Shown here in pieces: positions 60,867 through 64,000 of a stretch of 64,000 nt of DNA. Origin of the DNA: Eubacteriaceae bacterium (GTDB taxonomy: Bacteria; Bacillota; Clostridia; Eubacteriales; Anaerofustaceae); the NCBI GenBank assembly GCA_009782515.1, contig WRIY01000004.1:1-64000 (forward strand), read 5' to 3'. A program made the position numbers and the translations under genes. The number at the start of each line of letters is the position of its first letter. Within the stretch, counting starts at the first letter, position 1. The notes under the pieces are model-generated. The model was not told the DNA's origin, ran no database searches, and saw only the letters and a program-made list of their open reading frames with translations.

Positions 60867-62267
60867 ATGGACAACAAAAAACCGCTATCCAACAGGGCCA
60901 AAAATTTATACGGCATTTCAGACTTTGGCTTTTCGTTTATGGCGAATATCGAGAACTTTTTCTGGATGTACTACATGATCAATGTCGCCAAGTTCCCTAT
61001 GGCAGGCATCGCTTTGGCAAACTCTGTAGCCTATACGCTGGACGCGTTTGCCCAGCCCGTTTATGCCGCACTCATCAGTGCCCTTAAGCCGATGAAGTGG
61101 GGCAAGAACAGATCGTACATACTATTGTTCCCTCCACTTGTATCTATCTCATTCATCTTATGTTTTTCTAACATAGGGCCAACAAGCTTTGCGCTATTTT
61201 TATGCGGCCTTATGATGTTTGTCACTAACGGCACCCGTACGATGACATGGACATCCAACTTGAATATGATGAATGTTCTTGCCAGTGACAGCAATGAAAG
61301 ATCGACCCTGGCATCACGGCGCGCTACATGGACATCAGCAGCAGGAATTATCTATTCCTATGCAGTGCTGCCAAACATTACAAGGCTCCAGCAAACGATG
61401 GACGAAAAATACGTGTTTACGCTGCTTGCAGCACTAACAAGCATTTTCTATGCAATCACATGCTGGATCTCATACTGGGCAACTGCCGGTTCAGAGGCAA
61501 CAGGCGAGGAAGCCAAGGCACAAGGCAGCAACCAGATGAACATGATAACGCTTCCCGACCTTGTAAAGAGCGTATTCCAAAATCCGCCTTTGCTGACAAT
61601 ACTTGTTGGCGCAATAATATCAAGCGTTTTCACCTCTGCAGTTTCAACTGCAACAACTTACTACTACATTTATGTCATGGACTACAAATACTACCCGATG
61701 CAGCTTCTTGCAACGGCGATCGTCGGAACCTTCGCTTCATACTTCTCAGGATGGGCAGGCAGGACATTCGGCAACAGGAATGCAGTGCTGATTGGGCAGG
61801 CAGGCACAGTGCTCTCAAACGTTGTAATCGGGCTTTTCTTCGCATATACAAACCCGATAGCAATGATTGTAGTCATGTGCATAGCCCGCGTATTCTCGAG
61901 CTTCTCCATGGCAAATATGCAGGCGCTGTATGGTGACTGCGTTGTGTACGCCAGGTGGAAAACAGGCAAAGACACTTCAGCCCTTGTTATGGGCTCGCAA
62001 ACAATACCTATCAAAATAGGCTTAACCCTTAGAGGCGTTGTAGTGCCAATAATCCTTTCAATGGTCAACTTTGATGCAAGCATCGCTCCGGCTGATGCAA
62101 CAATGGAGCTAAAGAGGGGCATTGTTATAATGCTCAGATGGCTGCCAGCCATTGGAACTACGATATATTCAATAATTTTGTTCTTTGGATTCAGGATGCT
62201 TAACAGAGAAAAAGTTGAGCAAATGCAACTTGAGATCAATGAACGCGAAGCTGCTGCCCAAGCATAG
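60867..62267 (+). CDS. GPH-family (MelB-like) sugar:cation symporter
   Basis: A 466-residue transporter with about twelve membrane segments, resembling the glycoside-pentoside-hexuronide:cation symporter family: N-terminal YGISDFGFSFMANIENFFW (about 15-33) and the loop ARWKTGKDTSALVMG (about 357-371), which corresponds to the GER-T-ED-type cytoplasmic motif of the family. ATG 60867 has AAGGGG upstream; the open frame extends further. Members import sugars, uronides or other small polar solutes; the solute here is unknown. It has its own promoter and terminator and lies between truA and rplM. Confidence 0.8.
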   Translation: MDNKKPLSNRAKNLYGISDFGFSFMANIENFFWMYYMINVAKFPMAGIALANSVAYTLDAFAQPVYAALISALKPMKWGKNRSYILLFPPLVSISFILCFSNIGPTSFALFLCGLMMFVTNGTRTMTWTSNLNMMNVLASDSNERSTLASRRATWTSAAGIIYSYAVLPNITRLQQTMDEKYVFTLLAALTSIFYAITCWISYWATAGSEATGEEAKAQGSNQMNMITLPDLVKSVFQNPPLLTILVGAIISSVFTSAVSTATTYYYIYVMDYKYYPMQLLATAIVGTFASYFSGWAGRTFGNRNAVLIGQAGTVLSNVVIGLFFAYTNPIAMIVVMCIARVFSSFSMANMQALYGDCVVYARWKTGKDTSALVMGSQTIPIKIGLTLRGVVVPIILSMVNFDASIAPADATMELKRGIVIMLRWLPAIGTTIYSIILFFGFRMLNREKVEQMQLEINEREAAAQA

Positions 62268-62292
62268 CCTAAAGCAGCAATAAACGAACAAA

Positions 62293-62330
62293 AAAGCGCA
62301 GGTGCCTATTGGCATCCTGCACTTTTTATT
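62293..62330. terminator. Intrinsic terminator after the GPH symporter gene
   Basis: AAAGCGCAGG-TGCC pairs with GGCA-TCCTGCAC (one bulge) around a TATT loop, followed by TTTTT. It lies 26 nt after the stop and between convergent genes, so it could serve both. Confidence 0.82.
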
Positions 62331-62340
62331 TGAACCCTAT

Positions 62341-62862
62341 TTATAGCTTCTGGCCGCAGTTTGAGCAGAACTTGGAGTATGTGGATATCGACAGCCCGCA
62401 GTTAGGGCACTTTGCAGCTTCGCTCTTTCGCTGCGGGGCTGCTTCGTCTTTTATTCCGTAAATGCTTTCTATATGCCTAAACACTCTGTCCGGCAGGCTG
62501 TATAAATCCAGTGCCCCAAAAGCTGAGAACCCGACCAGCGCTATGCCCAATAGCCCGGTGCTCATCAGTCCAATCACGCCGGCAGCCGCCTTGCTAGCCC
62601 ATTTTCCGCTGCCTATCTCAACATGGGCATACTCCCCAAGGCTTACAATGTTGATTTGGACAGCATTGTCAAGCATCACGTATTTTTTCCATTCATCTGC
62701 TTTGCGCGCCTGAATGACAAAGCCGCTATCAGTTTCAAAGCTTTGGCAGGCCATGTCTTCCTGATCTGCTAAAAACGCTTCAATGCTCCTGGCCAAAGCT
62801 TCGGCGCTGCTTATATCTGTTGTGCTGTATATTCTGGTTTTTGTACCAAACTCCTGTGCCAT
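62341..62862 (-). CDS. Zinc-ribbon protein with central hydrophobic segment
   Basis: A 173-residue protein of unrecognised family. Its C-terminus is a zinc ribbon (CPNCG...CSNCG, about 151-171). Residues about 92-116 are hydrophobic and glycine-rich, suggesting one or two membrane passes, and the N-terminal ~85 residues are a soluble alpha/beta part beginning MAQEFGTKTRIY. Layout recalls zinc-ribbon membrane proteins of stress or envelope regulation, without specific similarity. It is convergent with the GPH symporter gene. Confidence 0.65.
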   Translation of the reverse strand: MAQEFGTKTRIYSTTDISSAEALARSIEAFLADQEDMACQSFETDSGFVIQARKADEWKKYVMLDNAVQINIVSLGEYAHVEIGSGKWASKAAAGVIGLMSTGLLGIALVGFSAFGALDLYSLPDRVFRHIESIYGIKDEAAPQRKSEAAKCPNCGLSISTYSKFCSNCGQKL

Positions 62863-62977
62863 TTTGTCTCCTTTGCTCTATTATACAATTTTAGCACCAA
62901 ACAGCAAGCCTGCAAAGCGCTTGGCGCGCCTAAAAGGAATATGCACACAATAAAGCGCCTAAAATAGCCAAAAAGCA

Positions 62978-63006
62978 TTGACAATGAAGCTATTCGGCAA
63001 TAGAAT
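62978..63006 (+). promoter_or_regulatory. Sigma-A promoter of rplM-rpsI
   Basis: TTGACA (62978-62983), exactly 17 nt, TAGAAT (63001-63006). A near-consensus promoter 80 bp before rplM. Confidence 0.88.
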
Positions 63007-63086
63007 AGGAATGCTGTCATCGCGTTTTGATTAGCCCCAGAACGCAAATGGCTTTTTCTAGTTAAGCAATTTCCAGGAGGGACAAA

Positions 63087-63530
63087 ATGCTGACAAGAAC
63101 TACGGCGACTGCCAAACCAGAGCAAATAAAGCACAACTGGCATGTCATCGATGCTGAAGGAGTGGCATTAGGCCGCTTGGCAAGCGAAGCAGCTTCGCTT
63201 ATCCGCGGCAAGCACAAGCCCTACTTCAGCCCGCATTTAGATACAGGCGACTTTGTAATAGTAATTAATGCTGAAAAAGTAAAGCTTACAGGCGACAAGC
63301 TTAATAAAAAGCTGTACTTCAGGCATACAGGATACCCGGGCGGAGTAAAGCTCACACCTTATAAGGATCTAATGGAAAAAAAGCCAACTTTTGCAGTGGA
63401 AAAGGCTGTAAAAGGCATGCTGCCAAAGAACCGCCTTGGAAGAAAGCTGTTTAAGAAGCTAAAAGTATACGCTGGGCCAACCCACAACCACCAGGCGCAA
63501 ATGCCTGAGCCTTATGTAGTGAAAGGTTAA
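63087..63530 (+). CDS. rplM: 50S ribosomal protein L13
   Basis: A 147-residue L13 with [20 protein letters not shown] (about 20-39) and [21 protein letters not shown] (in part, about 77-96), then [20 protein letters not shown]. It is needed early in 50S assembly and can repress its own operon. AGGAGG precedes the ATG. It forms a two-gene operon with rpsI, 3 nt apart. Confidence 0.98.
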   Translation: MLTRTTATAKPEQIKHNWHVIDAEGVALGRLASEAASLIRGKHKPYFSPHLDTGDFVIVINAEKVKLTGDKLNKKLYFRHTGYPGGVKLTPYKDLMEKKPTFAVEKAVKGMLPKNRLGRKLFKKLKVYAGPTHNHQAQMPEPYVVKG

Positions 63531-63533
63531 GAC

Positions 63534-63923
63534 ATGACCAACCAAATATTAGCCACAGGAAGAAGAAAAAAAGCTGTTGCACGAGTGCTGCTTAGGCCGG
63601 GCAGCGGCAAATTCACAGTAAATAAGCGCGAGCTAAGGGAATACTTCCCTCTGGAAACGCTCGTTATTATATCCATGCAGCCTATGGAGCTGACAAACAC
63701 AGCTGAAAAGTATGATGTATCAGTGAATGTATATGGCGGCGGCTATACAGGCCAAGCCGGAGCAATTAAGCACGGCCTGGCAAGGGCTTTAATTGAAGCT
63801 GAGCCCAACCTGAGGCCGGAGCTCAAGAAAGCCGGCTACCTAACCCGCGATCCAAGAATGACGGAGCGCAAAAAGTACGGCCTTAAGAAAGCAAGGAGAG
63901 CGCCACAATTTTCAAAGCGCTAA
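63534..63923 (+). CDS. rpsI: 30S ribosomal protein S9
   Basis: A 129-residue S9 with [21 protein letters not shown] (about 7-27, in part), [19 protein letters not shown] (about 70-88) and the conserved basic tail ending QFSKR, which reaches the P-site tRNA. The length is normal. Confidence 0.98.
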   Translation: MTNQILATGRRKKAVARVLLRPGSGKFTVNKRELREYFPLETLVIISMQPMELTNTAEKYDVSVNVYGGGYTGQAGAIKHGLARALIEAEPNLRPELKKAGYLTRDPRMTERKKYGLKKARRAPQFSKR

Positions 63924-63945
63924 GCGAATTTTATACGGGCTTTGC

Positions 63946-63971
63946 GGGGGGAGCAATCCCTCCCTTTTTTT
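63946..63971 (+). terminator. Intrinsic terminator of rplM-rpsI
   Basis: GGGGGG pairs with CCCTCC (one G-T pair) around AGCAAT, then seven T, about 23 nt after the rpsI stop. Confidence 0.8.
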
Positions 63972-64000
63972 ATGCCATATGGCTCAAATCTTCTTTTATC

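Overview
The window reads as a chromosomal segment of an anaerobic, Gram-positive-type bacterium of the Bacillota, most likely class Clostridia. The evidence is the clostridial order of a complete S10-spc-alpha ribosomal supercluster (with zinc-type S14, a KOW protein between map and infA, and ECF transporter genes after rplQ), a split four-gene acetyl-CoA carboxylase, a CIRCE-controlled clpB, strong AGGAGG-type ribosome binding sites, and an aldehyde:ferredoxin oxidoreductase typical of strict anaerobes. Placement below class is inference only. TTG and GTG starts are common even in core genes.

Layout. 1-1.0 kb: 3' end of an IS630-type transposase and a gene-poor stretch. 1.0-3.6 kb: three-gene ABC-2 exporter. 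3.8-5.3 kb: TetR regulator, flavodoxin and membrane FMN-binding protein in a coupled operon with a palindromic operator. 5.7-7.5 kb: DUF503 protein, CPBP-like membrane protein, kinase-fold protein. 7.8-11.9 kb: a redox locus with a tungsten/molybdenum AOR and two surface lipoproteins carrying sulfite-oxidase-like and FMN-binding domains. 12.1-15.3 kb: Ser/Arg-rich protein, an NAD-synthetase-like protein with both active sites damaged, and a SUFU-domain protein. 15.6-18.2 kb: metNIQ methionine transporter. 18.4-21.9 kb: two UroD/MtaA-type proteins flanking a metallo-beta-lactamase-fold protein and a very small wall-anchor-like protein. 22.1-25.3 kb: short UvrC/Cho-like nuclease, a HAD protein lacking its catalytic residues, thiamine pyrophosphokinase and a GyrI-like protein. 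25.4-29.0 kb: accBCDA. 29.1-29.9 kb: two copies of a ~112-bp repeat on either side of a 49-residue lipoprotein gene. 29.9-35.4 kb: 3D-domain protein, clpB, Gx-type membrane protein and ApbE flavinyltransferase. 35.5-41.4 kb: oppBCDFA. 41.7-60.6 kb: ribosomal supercluster through secY, adk, map, infA, rpoA, rplQ, ecfA1A2T and truA. 60.9-62.9 kb: GPH sugar symporter and zinc-ribbon protein. 63.0-64.0 kb: rplM-rpsI.

How the parts may work together. ApbE attaches FMN covalently to extracytoplasmic proteins with a D-x-[SG]-GAT motif, and the window encodes two candidate substrates (residue T110 of the protein at 3.8 kb; T100 of the lipoprotein at 7.8 kb). With the flavodoxin, the Gx protein, AOR and the sulfite-oxidase-like lipoproteins this suggests flavin-based electron transfer across the envelope; this is inference. 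The strongest oddities are two apparent pseudoenzymes (an NadE paralogue and a HAD protein), the AOR/lipoprotein locus, the duplicated intergenic element with its small lipoprotein gene, and several unexplained RNA hairpins inside otherwise ordinary operons.
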